Shown here: piece by piece, positions 1-11,610 of the stretch | Position numbering within the stretch: the first letter of the stretch is position 1 | Layout: the number at the start of each line of letters is the position of its first letter | Origin: Byssochlamys sp. IMV 00236 | Lineage: Eukaryota > Ascomycota > Eurotiomycetes > Eurotiales > Thermoascaceae | DNA: 64,000 nucleotides | Direction: 5' to 3' | Assembly: GCA_001931875.2 (NCBI GenBank) | Contig: MSJH02000786.1 | Coordinates: forward strand, 50,652-114,651 | Translations under genes and position numbers: made by a program | Notes under the pieces: generated by a model | Told to the model about the DNA's origin: nothing | Seen by the model: the letters and a program-made list of their open reading frames with translations, nothing else | Databases searched by the model: none

Positions 1-3000
1 TCCTTTGGAAAGCTCAGGCCAGCCGTCTCTGATATGCTCAAGGCGCTTTACTTTCAACCCAAGCAGTTTTCGATATAAAGCAATTGGAAAGTTGACAGGG
101 AGAGTCAAACCATTGTAGATAGCAAGAGACATAAGAAGACCCAATAGTTGGAATTTGTACAGAGGCTCCAGTGAGCAAGGCTGAAACCACGAGATGCGCG
201 TCCGATTATCCATGGTGAACATACCGTACGCTGGGTCGAGCGCCTGCGCCATAACAACCCTGAAGAATTCCTGTTGCACACCACCATGATCCACACCTTC
301 TTCTCCCTCGTCCATTCCCATCTGGACCTTTAGTGGTCTTAAGAGCTCGCGCTTTTCACGTCGCCACAGTTGGTTCAGGGCATCAGTGAGAACATTATCT
401 CGTCGAACCACGAGAACAAGATAAGTGGACATAGATGTTCTCAGTCTCGCCAACAGGCCCACATCATCATAGATCGGTATTTGCCCGAATGCGGTCTGGG
501 TAATATGTCGAGTTGCGGTCATTGCTGCCTCGTAAGATTTGGACATTGTGGCATAATTGAGAGCTCGGAAATAGATCACCAGCGCTTGCGGTGGGAACAG
601 GAACGAGTACGACAGAATGTGCATGGTCTTATTGTTCGCCTGAGTACCGAGCCACTCCACGGGCATCTCCATCGGGTCCAGTCGTTCAGATAGAAACGCG
701 GTGTGGAAGTCATCCGCAAGAAGGCCCAGTCGCTCACGATCTTTATACATGGATGCCAGAATCTGCACGGCGCCGCCAGCAGCACTGGACTTGGACACTT
801 CAGCCTTCCCATCCCATTCTTTGAGGAAGAGCATTCGCAGCCATTCAACGATGACGGAGGCAGCGCTGAGAGACGGGGCAGGATGCGAAATAGCATCAGA
901 CTTACCCACAGTCCTGGCTAGCGCGGTATGATGCTCTCGTAAAATCTCCAGCATGATATCGACGGCACTGTTCTTGCGTAGCTTGGGAGAATCATGGCCA
1001 TACGTCTGGCGAGCCTTCGAGATCTCGTAGAAAGCCAGCCGTGCCGTGAGGGCACGCACTAGCCGACTGAGGAGCCTGAGCGCAAGTTCATGCTCGAGTC
1101 TATCCGTAACATTTACCAACAAGGCACGACTTGCTGGAGAGAGCCTCTGAATCTCCGCATCAGGCAGAACAGTCCCAGCAGCACGCATGTGGACTATGTC
1201 CCGCCAAGTCTGCGGATCCAGTTCGGGAAGCGAGCTCACCAATGCAAAAAGCGCGACACTTACTACGTAAGCAGCTTCAGCGTCAGACATATGATCTTCA
1301 CTTGACGAGGACAGTGACCCGACTGGGATGACTGGCGGGGTGCCGTTATTTGTTGAACTGGAGCTAATTTCCGATTGTCGCCGACTCCTAGAAGGAGTCG
1401 AAAGGTCCTTCGGAGGCGCAAAGACGTTCTCCAGCGCAGTCCAGAGACTATGAAGAGCAATATCCCAGGGACAGATGCGAAATAGCTGGCGGAATGTGAG
1501 CTCAAGCTGCTCGATATCCAGGCGCGTTTTCAAAATCTCATCTTCTTTCTTCAAAGAATCCGCTTCTCTTTTCCGAAAGGATCGGAGGATTTGCTTCGGG
1601 TTACTCAAATTATAGAAGACACTTTGCGCAACAAACGAAAAAGCCTCGCGCTGGCCAGGTTTGGCGTATTTCCAATCGACTTCGTCTAAATTGCCACTTG
1701 CTTCCATTGCACTAACTTCCAGTTGCCAGCTCTCAGCGTCATCCTCGTCACTCACAACCATCTGGCTGAGGCCCTGCACGATTTCCTTAGAGAGATGATC
1801 GACCGTCTGCACCGAAAGTAAGGTATCGCGTTGCTCGGGGCTACGTCGCACCTTAGCTTGGGGATCCTCTCCTGCCCGAGAGGCCGTAGCCAGGTCATCG
1901 TCCAGGTGGAGGTCTCGCGCTCTGACCCTGCGCCTGGGGGAGTCTTTCAACAGTTTTGAACCGTCCCATGATACACGTCTGTTGGCCTTTTTCTTCCCCT
2001 CCATATTCGAATTTGCGCCATCCGGATTCGCACCCCTATGTTTCTGAGAACGATGCCGCAACGCCGGTGGAGAGGGTAGTCCAATGGTTTCCTTTGTACT
2101 GGAGGGAGTATTCACCGACAGTTTCTTTGATTGTAGATCACGACGACTCTTATCGTCTGCAGTTGACCGCGCGGTTTGACGCCAATGTTCAACATCGTTA
2201 AACGAGAGTCTCTTGACCGGTTGTCCCGGTAGTTTCACCTCGACTGCAGTTGGTTGGGCGCTCGTCGACCGCGACGATGAGCGATGTATACCATTCCTAG
2301 CCATGCCAGTTGTAGAGACACTTTTTGGCTCACCAGAAACAGAACGCTCAATCCCATGCTGTCGTGCACTCCCTCTGCCACTTGGCGTTTCCGATTTTCC
2401 TAGGTCCCTGTTGCGTGGCTGCCGCGTGGTTCTCACCGAATCAACCGGATCGACCACTTCAACGGTGCTGGGAGAGCGTCGTAGCGGAAGCCATTCGACC
2501 ATTCGCACTGAGATTGTGTCGAAGAGATTTTGTGTGAAAGACTTTGGATCCTTCAGCCTCTGCGCCCCTAAACCATCACCCTCCGACGCATATTGGTGTT
2601 GCCTCTGTTCTTCTGACGGACGAGCTGCCATCTCTCCGCCTTCTCCATCTGCCCTCTCTTTTGTCTCAACGTTGCGATTCTCTGTAGAGGTGATGTCTAT
2701 ATGCGATCGTGGCGGCTCATACCCGACATCCTTCGAATCACTGCAACTCAGATCAGGATGTCCAGTCGCGGCCTGATCGGTCGATAGTTGAGGGTTACTC
2801 CGCCTTTTTGAACGACGCGGACTCTCCGCTGGTGGGAAGTCGGATGGCAGACGCGGTGGGTTACGACAAAGGCCACTTTCTGCATTGTCCAAGCTTGCCA
2901 AGTAACAGGCCAGCGTGCGTGCGCTTAATTCGGTATACCGTCGAAAGGGGCCCTCCGTCGCTCTTTTTCTATAACTAAGACACGTAGGGGTCATGCAGTT

Positions 3001-3320
3001 TGCATCTTGACATCCGTATAGTAGCTGGTTCTTGTACCTGGTGTGTGTCCCCATGTCAGCAGCTGGGTTCATCTGCGCCGGAATGCATTCCCCTTGAATT
3101 CCACGTCTTACCTGCGGACCAACAGGTTGAATTGCCTCCGTCTCTCTTCTTTATGCCATGGCAGAACATATTCGCTGTCGGTTAAATGGATGGTGTTCTG
3201 AATAATGACTTCTGGCGCATTGGGCGGCAGCTTAGCCCGATGACCAGATGGACGGTCACCCCCGTGAGAAGATCGTGCTGTCTCTGAAGGGCTCCCTGAG
3301 CCACCGCGGATTCTCGTCAT
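1..3320 (-). CDS. hul4: HECT-type E3 ubiquitin ligase, HUL4-like (3' part missing)
   Basis: This gene runs off the window start, so the last part of the HECT domain, including the catalytic cysteine, is not visible. The ATG is at 3318-3320. Exon 1 is 3112-3320, the intron is 3038-3111 (donor GTAAGA, acceptor CAG), and exon 2 is open from 3037 to base 1, giving 1082 visible codons. Just after the intron, a Cys-rich stretch with CQDANCMTPTC resembles the N-terminal zinc-binding (AZUL-type) region of UBE3A/HUL4 ligases. A long basic, Ser-rich linker follows. The HECT N-lobe is at the end, with the diagnostic DHGGVQQEFF near 245-275, then MDNRTRISWFQP and LLGLLMSLAIYNG. HECT ligases accept ubiquitin from E2 as a thioester and pass it to substrate. 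HUL4 orthology is inferred from layout; the HECT assignment itself is firm. Confidence 0.9.
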
Positions 3321-3884
3321 GCCTATTTATGATATGACTCATATCCGGACGCTCTTGATGGCGCAAGAGAGGACGTTCGACAGTCTCTCCAGGCAGTGTT
3401 TCGTTCCTGAGATGGTATGGCTGATATCATCGGGGTTCGCTTTTAGCTTCAGCCTCCGCCACGGTAAGCCTCACCGCCTCAGGTGCCGGTTTCAGTCTAG
3501 CCGCTATGGGTTAGTGTATTGAGTGAACACGCTAAACTGCATGTGGACATCATCGCCACAACCCGAAAAGTCAAGTGACTTCACAGTTTGCTCGTTTTGC
3601 TCTTCTTTTAGTCAGACGGTCGAAAAGACGATATTTTAGTATGATTATTGTTGAATTATCAAATCTGCAGCTATCGAGCTCAATTCCATTTCCTGTTCCC
3701 TAGTCTATTCCTTCATAGTCTCTTCCCATCTCTTATTCTATCGGCCAAGTCGACGGAGGGCGCTGAAGACATCCCTCCTCAACTGCCAGTTGCACACAGC
3801 GACCGCTTGGATACTTTTGCGGTATCGATAACCGCCACCACCCCTCCATCCCGCTTCTTTCTTGAGAAGCGTTCCACGACAACC
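3321..3884. promoter_or_regulatory. Divergent intergenic region, HUL4-like / REI1-like
   Basis: This 564-base spacer lies between the start codons of two divergently transcribed genes, so it should hold both promoters and 5' UTRs. The part before the REI1-like ATG is pyrimidine-rich, as is common at fungal transcription starts. An open frame upstream of 3885 continues in frame from an ATG at 3648, but its residues look like translated leader (runs of F, L, S, P). I take the leader as non-coding. I see no clear dyad or operator. Confidence 0.5.
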
Positions 3885-5408
3885 ATGGCGACCTTGACGA
3901 CACAGGTTCTGGGCCAGGCTGATGGCGCTTATTCGAATGTGCCATATACATGCAATACATGTCTGGTAGCATTCCGCAGCAGCGATGCACAGCGGGACCA
4001 TATGCGCAGAGACTGGCAGTAAGTTCCCAACGACTCACTGTAAGGAAAGCAAGTCGCTAACAGAGCCTACTCTAGTCTCTACAACATGAAGCGCCGGGTC
4101 GCTTCACTGCCTCCTGTTCCTCAAGAAGTCTTTACGGAGAAGGTCCTAACAGCCAAAGCCACCTCCTCCGCTGCCGCTGCCAGAGCCTCTTACGAGAAAA
4201 CATGTGCTGCCTGTCAGAAAACATTCTACAGCGAGAACTCATACCAGAATCATGTGAAGAGCTCAAAACATAAGCTCCGGGAATCTCGAATGAAGAACAA
4301 GGATGCCGACGAGACGGCGTCTGTCATGAGCTCCGCCTTTTCACTAGGAGAGCCCATCAACCGAACTACTTCCGTTGAGAAGAGTTCCGATGCAGACACT
4401 GGTGTGGACAAGTTGGCTAGTGGCTTGAAGACGACGACTATCGACGAGGAGGATGAACAAGAGGACGAGCAGGACGCAGAGGCGGATAAGGGGTTCAGCG
4501 TTTCTCGCTGTCTTTTCTGTCCAATTGAATGTTCCAACCTGATGGCAAACGCAGACCACATGTTGAAGGCCCACGGCATGTTCCTCCCAGAGAAAGATTA
4601 CCTCGTTGATCCGGAAGGTCTCATGCGCTACCTGTACCGTAAGATCACTGAGGACAATGAGTGCTTATACTGCCATGCCATCCGCAGCACGGCTGCCGGT
4701 GTACGAACTCACATGCGCGACAAGGGCCACTGTATGATCGCCTTTGAGACGGAAGAGGAACAGATCGAGATCGGTCAGTTCTACGATTTTACAAGCACCT
4801 ACTCGGATGATGAGGGCGAGTCCAGTGGCACTGAAGGCCCTGCCATGGGTGGAGTGAAGTTGAATGGATCGAATGCTGCTGAGGATGGCTGGGAGACCGA
4901 AAGTTCTGCGTCGTCACTTGATGATGCCGACGGAGCGCCACAGGAAAAGAGTTCTCGAGCACAGCCTCTTGCTATATATGAATCCGACTTCGAGCTGCAC
5001 CTGCCATCGGGGCGGAGCGTTGGTCACCGTTCCTTGGCCAAGTACTACCGCCAGAACTTGCACAGCTACCCCAGCGCAGAGGAGCGCACAGCTCGCCAGC
5101 TGGCCATCGAGAATGGTAGTGCTGAAGAACCCGAGGAGACCGAGCGCGGACGGAACCGCAACCGTGCTGTTATCAGCCGCGCGAATGGCGGCATGGGAAT
5201 GATCGGTGCCACAGACACTCAGAAACGTGAAGCCCTAACTGAAGAACGCAGACAGCGTACTCGTGCGTTACGGCAAGAATTACGCTATACTGCCAAGGTC
5301 AACAAGGCCGCTAATTCCCAGAAACACTTCCGGGTAAGTCTACTCGTCATTTGATCGATGATTCCAGCAATCGCTAACGGCTTTCTACAGGATCCTCTGC
5401 TACAGTGA
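3885..5408 (+). CDS. rei1: REI1/ZNF622-type cytoplasmic pre-60S ribosome factor (C2H2 zinc finger)
   Basis: Three exons join cleanly: 3885-4018, 4076-5333 and 5391-5408, giving 469 residues. Both introns have GTAAGT donors. The N-terminal finger reads YTCNTCLVAFRSSDAQRDH and crosses into MRRDWHLYNMKRRVASLPP, the hallmark of REI1/ZNF622 proteins. A second C2H2 finger (CAACQKTFYSENSYQNHVKSS) follows around residue 85. Two further zinc-binding segments are the CLFCPIECSNLMANADHM part and the CLYCHAIRS part with H-x-H partners. An acidic Asp/Glu stretch separates them, and the protein ends in a basic region. The family works in cytosolic maturation of the large ribosomal subunit, helping release and recycle the Arx1/Alb1 export factors. 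The start was chosen at MATLTTQ because the finger begins about 20 residues later, as is usual in the family. Confidence 0.93.
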
Positions 5409-6292
5409 TTGTCTCACAATTTGAGACCCCTCCTTGGTGGTATCACTCTGTTGGTCTTGCTTTCTGAAAAGTACTTCTCGGTCGGTTTTTATAGGTTTGC
5501 GAGGTCTAGCCTAACGCAGTGGTCATTGTTCTCCTTCCATCTAGTTATATGGGACGACGTATAAGATGTAGATATTCGGCCGGGATACATGATCTGTTAT
5601 CGAACCTCAAATTCAATCAGGGGTTCCCCTCAACCAATAAGGGATCCATTAATGACAGCATGGATATATGATCATTTCTTATTTCAGAGTACTGCCTCCA
5701 TGTAATAATGGACCTTTGAGGTAAAGAAATAACCGTGAGCTCGATCAGATATATGGAGCTCTCCCATCTCATGTGCTACGCTTCATCTCTAGAGTTCCCT
5801 AGTATCCAGAGAACAAACCCGTCCAGATCAAGGGTCTCGGATCGTGTGGTTCCTAGTATCTCTGTTAAGATTGCCAGATATGTTAATACATACTATCAAT
5901 AGTAGACTTCACCAAAACTACGCTGAGGAAGTGGAAACACACTCCTTGAGTCGATCGGTTCATGAATGGTAAAAATGGTTGGACGCTGTAAGCTGTGTCT
6001 ATTCTATGCATAATTTTGCGGAATGATACAACGCCAATGGGATATCCTACATATGAAGGGAAAGATTTGAGCAGCAGGCTTGTCCCACGGCGAACCCCGC
6101 TACGGAGCGAATGTAAGAATGAAAAAGCACAATGAGGATGTCATGCTAAACAGTACATCACGGTAGAAGAAGTATACATGCCCTGTGACAGGTATATCCT
6201 TAACGTCGGGCAACAACAGATTACTTTCAAGAATCAAGGCTGAAAGAGCTTAACGTACAGTCCCCCACTCATGGAAAGCCAATATGCTCAGG
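5409..6292. other. Convergent 3' intergenic region, no gene seen
   Basis: About 0.9 kb lies between the stop codons of the plus-strand REI1-like gene and the minus-strand CNNM/Mam3 gene. It should hold both 3' UTRs. I see no recognisable coding region, repeat or RNA gene. Confidence 0.5.
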
Positions 6293-8666
6293 TTATTGGT
6301 CTAAGAGCGGCTGCCGTTCTCCATCACCAGAATGCTTGGATTGTGTGTTGCGCTTCTTTCTACGGCGACGCTTCTTCGAGACCGTTTGTCCCGACACATG
6401 GGAAGCGCCATCGGACTCGTCTGGTTCTCTATGGCTGTTCGTTCTGTTTCCGTTCGGGCCACTATGCGTTTCGTGTGGTCTTTCGGTATCAGAAAAAGCA
6501 TCGCTGTTGGTTTGAAGAATGACCTTCTTAATGCCGTTGACATCGACAACTTGTTCTGTAATGCTGCCACTCCTGGCAGGGCCATGGCACTGATAATTGG
6601 GTCGGAGTTGGTCGGAGGAAGGGCCAGATCCAGAGCTCACAGGTCTACTGTTCTGAGAACCACGTGAATCGTCTCCATCAACCTCTTCTACAACTTCGGG
6701 GATGTTGATATTTGGAGCGGATCTAACGTAACCACTCTGGGAACCGTTGGAAACCTGGCTGATTGCGCCATTGGGGCCCCGCGGAAGATCTGTCATAGTA
6801 CCATATCCGGATTTGAGCGCCCGAACACCATCTTTTGCATCCATTCCCGCTGATTGGATGATTCCAGCACTTGACCCCCCTTGATATTGAACGGACGCTG
6901 GCGCCTTCGGCTGATCGTCCGACATACGTCGGGCAGAATCTCCAGATCGCGTTGGAGACGCACCGGGCTTAATCTTCACACTCTGGTAGCGAGTCTGGCG
7001 AGGATTGCTCGCCAGATTGGAAGGCCCTAGGTGTTTGAGGTGCTGCCTGATCTCGTCTGTCGTGCCAACCTTTGCAACAGTCTCATGTGTGGCATCCCCG
7101 GTCTGTCTTCTAATAAGAAACCGCGGCTGCGGTGCCTCCACGGAACTGGAACGCCGTGGGAGGTCTGGAGTCCCGTTTTCGGTGTCTTTCGGCAAGGGTT
7201 TCCCTTGCTTGTCGCCTAAATCGATCAGGTTTTGTTCCTGCTGTGACGGGAGTTCCTCCACAATGCGACCTTTCGGCACCCGCGATTTCGGAGCTGGGTT
7301 CAAACGTCTGATCGCCTTATGTACATCTATGAAGACATCAGATTCATCGATGATCTCCCTACATACTCGTTAGCAACGAAAGGCTAGTTCCTCAGCTAGT
7401 ATCCAAACTTACTCTCCAATAAGCTCCTCGATCACGTCTTCCAAGGTAACCACCCCAAGGGCTCCATGATCCTCTCCTGGGTATTCCGACACCAAGACCA
7501 TGTGCGACTTACCCTCCTGGAAGAAGTTGACAATGTCCAGGCAACTGGTTTCGGCTCGAGTCTCGGGGAGGGTTGCCAGCGCGAAATCGCGCACCATCTT
7601 GCCATCCTCGGGATCGTAGGTGATAAGCATCTTGACCAGCAGCATACCCACAAAGTTCTGCGGATTATCCGGGGCATGTATGGGAATCCGAGAATATCCT
7701 TGTGAGAGAATCAGGTCCATCGTCGGTTCGTCCAGCACAGCATCCGCAGACATGGTAAAAACATCCTCCATAGGAGTCATGATGCTCCCGACTGACTTGT
7801 CTTTCAAATCAAGAACGGCACTAATGATGGTGACTTCGTCTGAGTTGAGCTGTTCGCCAGCCTTTCCCAAGGTCTTGTGCAAAGTCACCAGCGTCTTCAG
7901 GCCGGCCTTCTTGTAGATGGTTCCGTGGTCCTTCCCGAGCAGGTAGTCGAGCAGTTTTGCAACAGGCCATGCAACAGGCGACATTATATACATCAGAATC
8001 AGGACACATGGGGCCATCCAAGCGCCGATGGGGAGGCCGTATCGAACGCATATTGACTGAGGGACAATCTCGCCGAAGATGACTGCACGGCTATCAGCAC
8101 CACCGAAATGATCGACGAACTTTCCTTCATACCAATCAGAACCGTACTGCCCACCACAGCGGGCCATCCGCCTCCTAAGGATCGGTCGAGAATGATGGGG
8201 AGAGTTTCGTTGGTGATGACGTTGCTAAGGAGTAGCGTCACCAGCACCCAATGCTTCCCCTTCTGCAACAATCTCAGGACGCTGGCCGCATTCTTCTTTT
8301 CTGTCCCTTCTCCGGATGTCTTGATGACCTGAAGATAGATCTCATCCTATACATGATTACTCCTGTTAGCAACACTTGGCGATGTTCTCTCTGATGAGCA
8401 CCTCGTACCTGGCCCATCAACGCAATAGTCAGACCAGCAAACGCTCCGCCTGCAAGGACTAGCGCTGCTGCGACCACCAGATACAACCATAATTCTGGGT
8501 CGTCGGATGGTTTTGCGTCTTCCTCTCGCTTCGACAGGATCCCGGAGAACGGTGTCGGAGCAGCAGTGATAATCGGTAGTTGGGCAATCGCAATCAGAAG
8601 CACCTTGGCCAGGCCTAGTATGGCCGGTCTTCGGGTCACGTACGGATTTACGTGGGAAGAGTGCAT
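6293..8666 (-). CDS. mam3: CNNM/Mam3-type membrane protein with DUF21 and CBS domains
   Basis: Four exons, 8409-8666, 8133-8346, 7413-8082 and 6293-7358, give about 735 residues. All joins keep frame (introns of 62, 50 and 54 nt). The N-terminus has a hydrophobic signal-like segment and a KR site. The CNNM transmembrane (DUF21) domain follows, with [20 protein letters not shown], then [17 protein letters not shown] and [20 protein letters not shown]. The cytosolic CBS pair contains [35 protein letters not shown] and [19 protein letters not shown]. The remainder is a long, low-complexity, probably disordered tail ending near [14 protein letters not shown]. In yeast, Mam3 is a vacuolar membrane protein affecting metal and mitochondrial homeostasis, and animal CNNMs handle magnesium. 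The ion handled here cannot be read from sequence. Confidence 0.92.
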
Positions 8667-9217
8667 CCCGATGTGTGATCCTTTTCAATACTGAGCGGAC
8701 ATTGTGACGATGTAGAAACAGGCGGCCAGAGTTACTCGATGACGTGATGACGACCGGGAGACGGAAGGAAAGGAGATGTAAATCCGCCAATGCGGCTCCA
8801 GGAAGTAGTCTTGAAGTCAGAAAACAGATATGGATAGCTTTACAATCAGCAGAGAGGCGGGTTTCGGCGTGGGAAGCGCGAAAAAAAAGAGTCGGTGGAC
8901 GGGGTGAACTTGCAGCTCGCCATTATTATTGCATCCTGAGGCTGCACGCGCGGCTGAAGCGGGGTGCGCTAAGGGGGCGCTTGCAGCCTCAGGCAGTAAA
9001 GGTACCTAAGGTGTCGACATATTCTTGCCTGATCCTCAAGGCCTCACGTCCTGCTGCCCCAGGCATCAAGAAGCTCGGTTAGTCTCGGCGTTCCGCAACT
9101 GTATCGGATCCGGGGTTGATCTGGGGAAGGCATACCATAATAATAAATAATATCTATCTCCCACTTCCTCAGGGCTCTTCAGGTTCATCTACCTGTCGTC
9201 TCCCTGCCTGTTGAACT
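8667..9217. promoter_or_regulatory. Divergent promoter region with a 12-bp inverted repeat
   Basis: This 551-base spacer separates the CNNM/Mam3 gene (minus) from the E1-beta gene (plus). It holds a perfect 12-bp inverted repeat, CCTGAGGCTGCA at 8935-8946 and TGCAGCCTCAGG at 8982-8993. The arms flank a 35-nt GC-rich spacer with CGCG and GGGG runs. The remainder is AT-rich near 9130-9160 (ATAATAATAAATAATAT), close to the expected E1-beta transcription start. Confidence 0.55.
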
Positions 9218-10545
9218 ATGTCCCTTCTTCGTACAGCTTCACACCGTCTCCCACGCAGAGTATCCGTATGGCAGTGCCGTCCCTACTCCGCGGGGCCTCC
9301 CACCCCCTCCGCACGGCTCAATCTGCCTATAGACTACAAGGCGACCCCTCTCCTTCATCACACGCCTTCATCGCTGTCAATGTCCCCAGAGCTACCTCAG
9401 AATCCAACAAGTAAACGACTCAACCTATATCAGGCAATCAACTCCGCTCTTAGAACCGCCCTGTCGGCATCAGATCAGGTTATTCTGTTCGGGGAAGATG
9501 TGGCTTTCGGCGGCGTCTTTCGTTGTTCGGTAGATCTTCAAACGGAATTTGGGTCTGAGAGAGTCTTCAACACACCGTTGACTGAGCAAGGCATTGTGGG
9601 GTTTGCCATTGGAGCAGCAGCACAGGGATTGAAGCCTGTGGCGGAGATCCAGTTCGCGGATTATATCTTCCCCGCGTTCGACCAGATAGTCAACGAGGCC
9701 GCCAAGTTCAGGTATCGCGAGGGCTCGACTGGTTCCAATGCAGGAGGCCTAGTGATTAGAACACCTTGCGGTGCGGTGGGACATGGTGCTCTGTATGAAA
9801 CCCCAGATCAACCCACTCGTGGAGACAACATACATATATATATATAACTGCAGTTTTATGAATGACGTCCCTAACGTTTCGTTCTTAGGTACCACTCACA
9901 ATCTCCAGAATCCCTGTTTGCCCATGTTCCTGGCGTGCGCGTCGTCATACCGCGATCGCCCACTCAAGCAAAGGGGCTTCTACTATCGGCAATCTTTGAG
10001 TGTAATGATCCTGTAATCTTTATGGAGCCCAAGATCCTGTACCGAGCGGCCGTCGAACATGTTCCGAACGAGTCCTATACTATCCCTCTTAGCAAAGCGG
10101 AAGTGCTCAAGCCTGGGAAAGATCTAACGATCATCTCTTACGGTCAGCCCCTCTACCACTGTTCCGCGGCAATTGCAGCGGCAGAGAAGGCCATGAACGG
10201 CGTGGAAATCGAACTTATAGATCTACGAACCATCTATCCCTGGGACCGACAGACCGTTCTCAACAGTGTGAGAAAGACAGGGAGAGCGATCGTGGTCCAT
10301 GAGAGTATGGTCAATTATGGTGTCGGTTCCGAAGTTGCAGCCACCATTCAGGATGGTGCGTTTCTCCGTCTGGAGGCTCCAGTAAAGCGTGTCGCTGGGT
10401 GGAGTACTCATACGGGACTGTCTTATGAGCGGTTTATTCTACCTGATGTGGCACGTAAGTTAGCTTTTCCCTTCCGGCTCTGGTGATGGATATCTGACAT
10501 TCTCTAGGAATATACGACGCCATCAAGCAGACGCTCGAGTACTGA
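9218..10545 (+). CDS. Branched-chain 2-oxo acid dehydrogenase E1 subunit beta, mitochondrial
   Basis: Three exons, 9218-9792, 9889-10454 and 10508-10545, give 392 residues. The N-terminus is Arg/Ser-rich without acids ([20 protein letters not shown]), a good mitochondrial targeting peptide. The body has the E1-beta transketolase-like Pyr domain: [38 protein letters not shown] and [20 protein letters not shown]. The C-terminal domain follows with [37 protein letters not shown] and the usual end [15 protein letters not shown]. The [11 protein letters not shown] form separates BCKDHB from pyruvate dehydrogenase beta. With E1-alpha, E2 and E3 it oxidatively decarboxylates keto acids from Val, Leu and Ile. 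The first intron contains a short (TA) run near 9833-9846. The exon 1 end is set by continuation to HGALYHSQSPE. Confidence 0.94.
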
Positions 10546-11610
10546 AGCTGTGTGCTTGATCCAGCGGTGCCTCTGGTGTTGATTCCATAGAGGAAGGACT
10601 GAGTCGACCAAATGTTTCGATTGGGAGCCAGAGATAACGGGCGTCTTTGTGCAGGAGAAGGACTTGCTCTTTTACCTCCTTATTCCCCTGTCAGGGACGC
10701 TCGGCGAGGAAACATATGCTCTGCACTGCCTCTGCTACGAGTAACGATGTTCTCGCTGGGTCTGGTGTTCCACCCGCTGCAGAGAGAAATATTTTCTGTT
10801 TGTTCTGTTGTATTTGTGGGACTATCTCAGCTGTCCCAGCGGCATGTGCCATGTCACGTAGATACAAGAATATGGCGAGCTCTGATATCATGAATCACTT
10901 TATCCAAGCATGTTGCCCCCTTCCGACACTATAATCCGTATCCTAGTACCCCAAAACAAAGACACTGTAGGCCCTAATTATAGGGAGCTGCCGTTTTGTA
11001 ACAGCATCCAGCTAGCTTGCAGCCTTGACCAACACATTCTCCCAGAGTGCTCCCCAGGGTTGCAACAAAGCATTCTGCACTCGAGATTGAAAACAGTGAA
11101 GTGAATACGAGTCCCCTCCTGGCAACCATTCACTTTCACGTCCTGAATGGGCTGACTCTCGGATAAATTCACATCTCTCAGAGTGTTCCTCCTTATCCTC
11201 TACTCTTCTCCATTTACATGCAACTTTATCTTCTTCTTTCTCCAGCAGTTTATGCCGCTGCCGAATATCACAAACCGTTTTGTTCCAAATACTGCCACCG
11301 CACATCTTTACTCTAACGTATCGAAACCTACTCTCTTCGTATCTGACAGCTCTCCTCTACTTATTGATCTTCTCGCTCATCTTTACTCCGACATATCGAA
11401 ACCTACTCCCTTCGTTTCTGACAGCTCTCCTCTACTTCTTCTCGGTTCTTCTCTTCTCTCTACGTCCTTTTCCTCACTCCCCTCGTCATCAGGGGTTCAA
11501 GCGTGCCGTGAAGTGGCCAGGACGTGAGGAGGGCTCCTGCTCCCTTCATCGCTATTTTATCCTTTACAACCGTCCACTTCTATTGAGAGCGCGTTTATCT
11601 GAAGGTCACA
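10546..11610. other. Intergenic region with a 75-bp tandem duplication
   Basis: This stretch holds the 3' UTR of the E1-beta gene and the leader of the next gene. No convincing coding region is visible. The last 430 bases are strongly pyrimidine-rich, typical of a fungal promoter or leader, and include a 75-bp imperfect direct repeat, described separately. Confidence 0.5.
11303..11452. repeat. Two imperfect 75-bp tandem repeats
   Basis: Two consecutive copies start at 11303 and 11378. Both contain CATCTTTACT, then TATCGAAACCTACTC, CTTCGT and TCTGACAGCTCTCCTCTACTT. A handful of substitutions separate them. They lie in the pyrimidine-rich leader 160-310 bases before the next start codon. Confidence 0.75.

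Noticed and set aside
3648..3884. N-terminal extension of the REI1-like protein from an ATG at 3648
   Set aside because: The extra residues look like translated pyrimidine-rich leader, and family members begin close to the first zinc finger.
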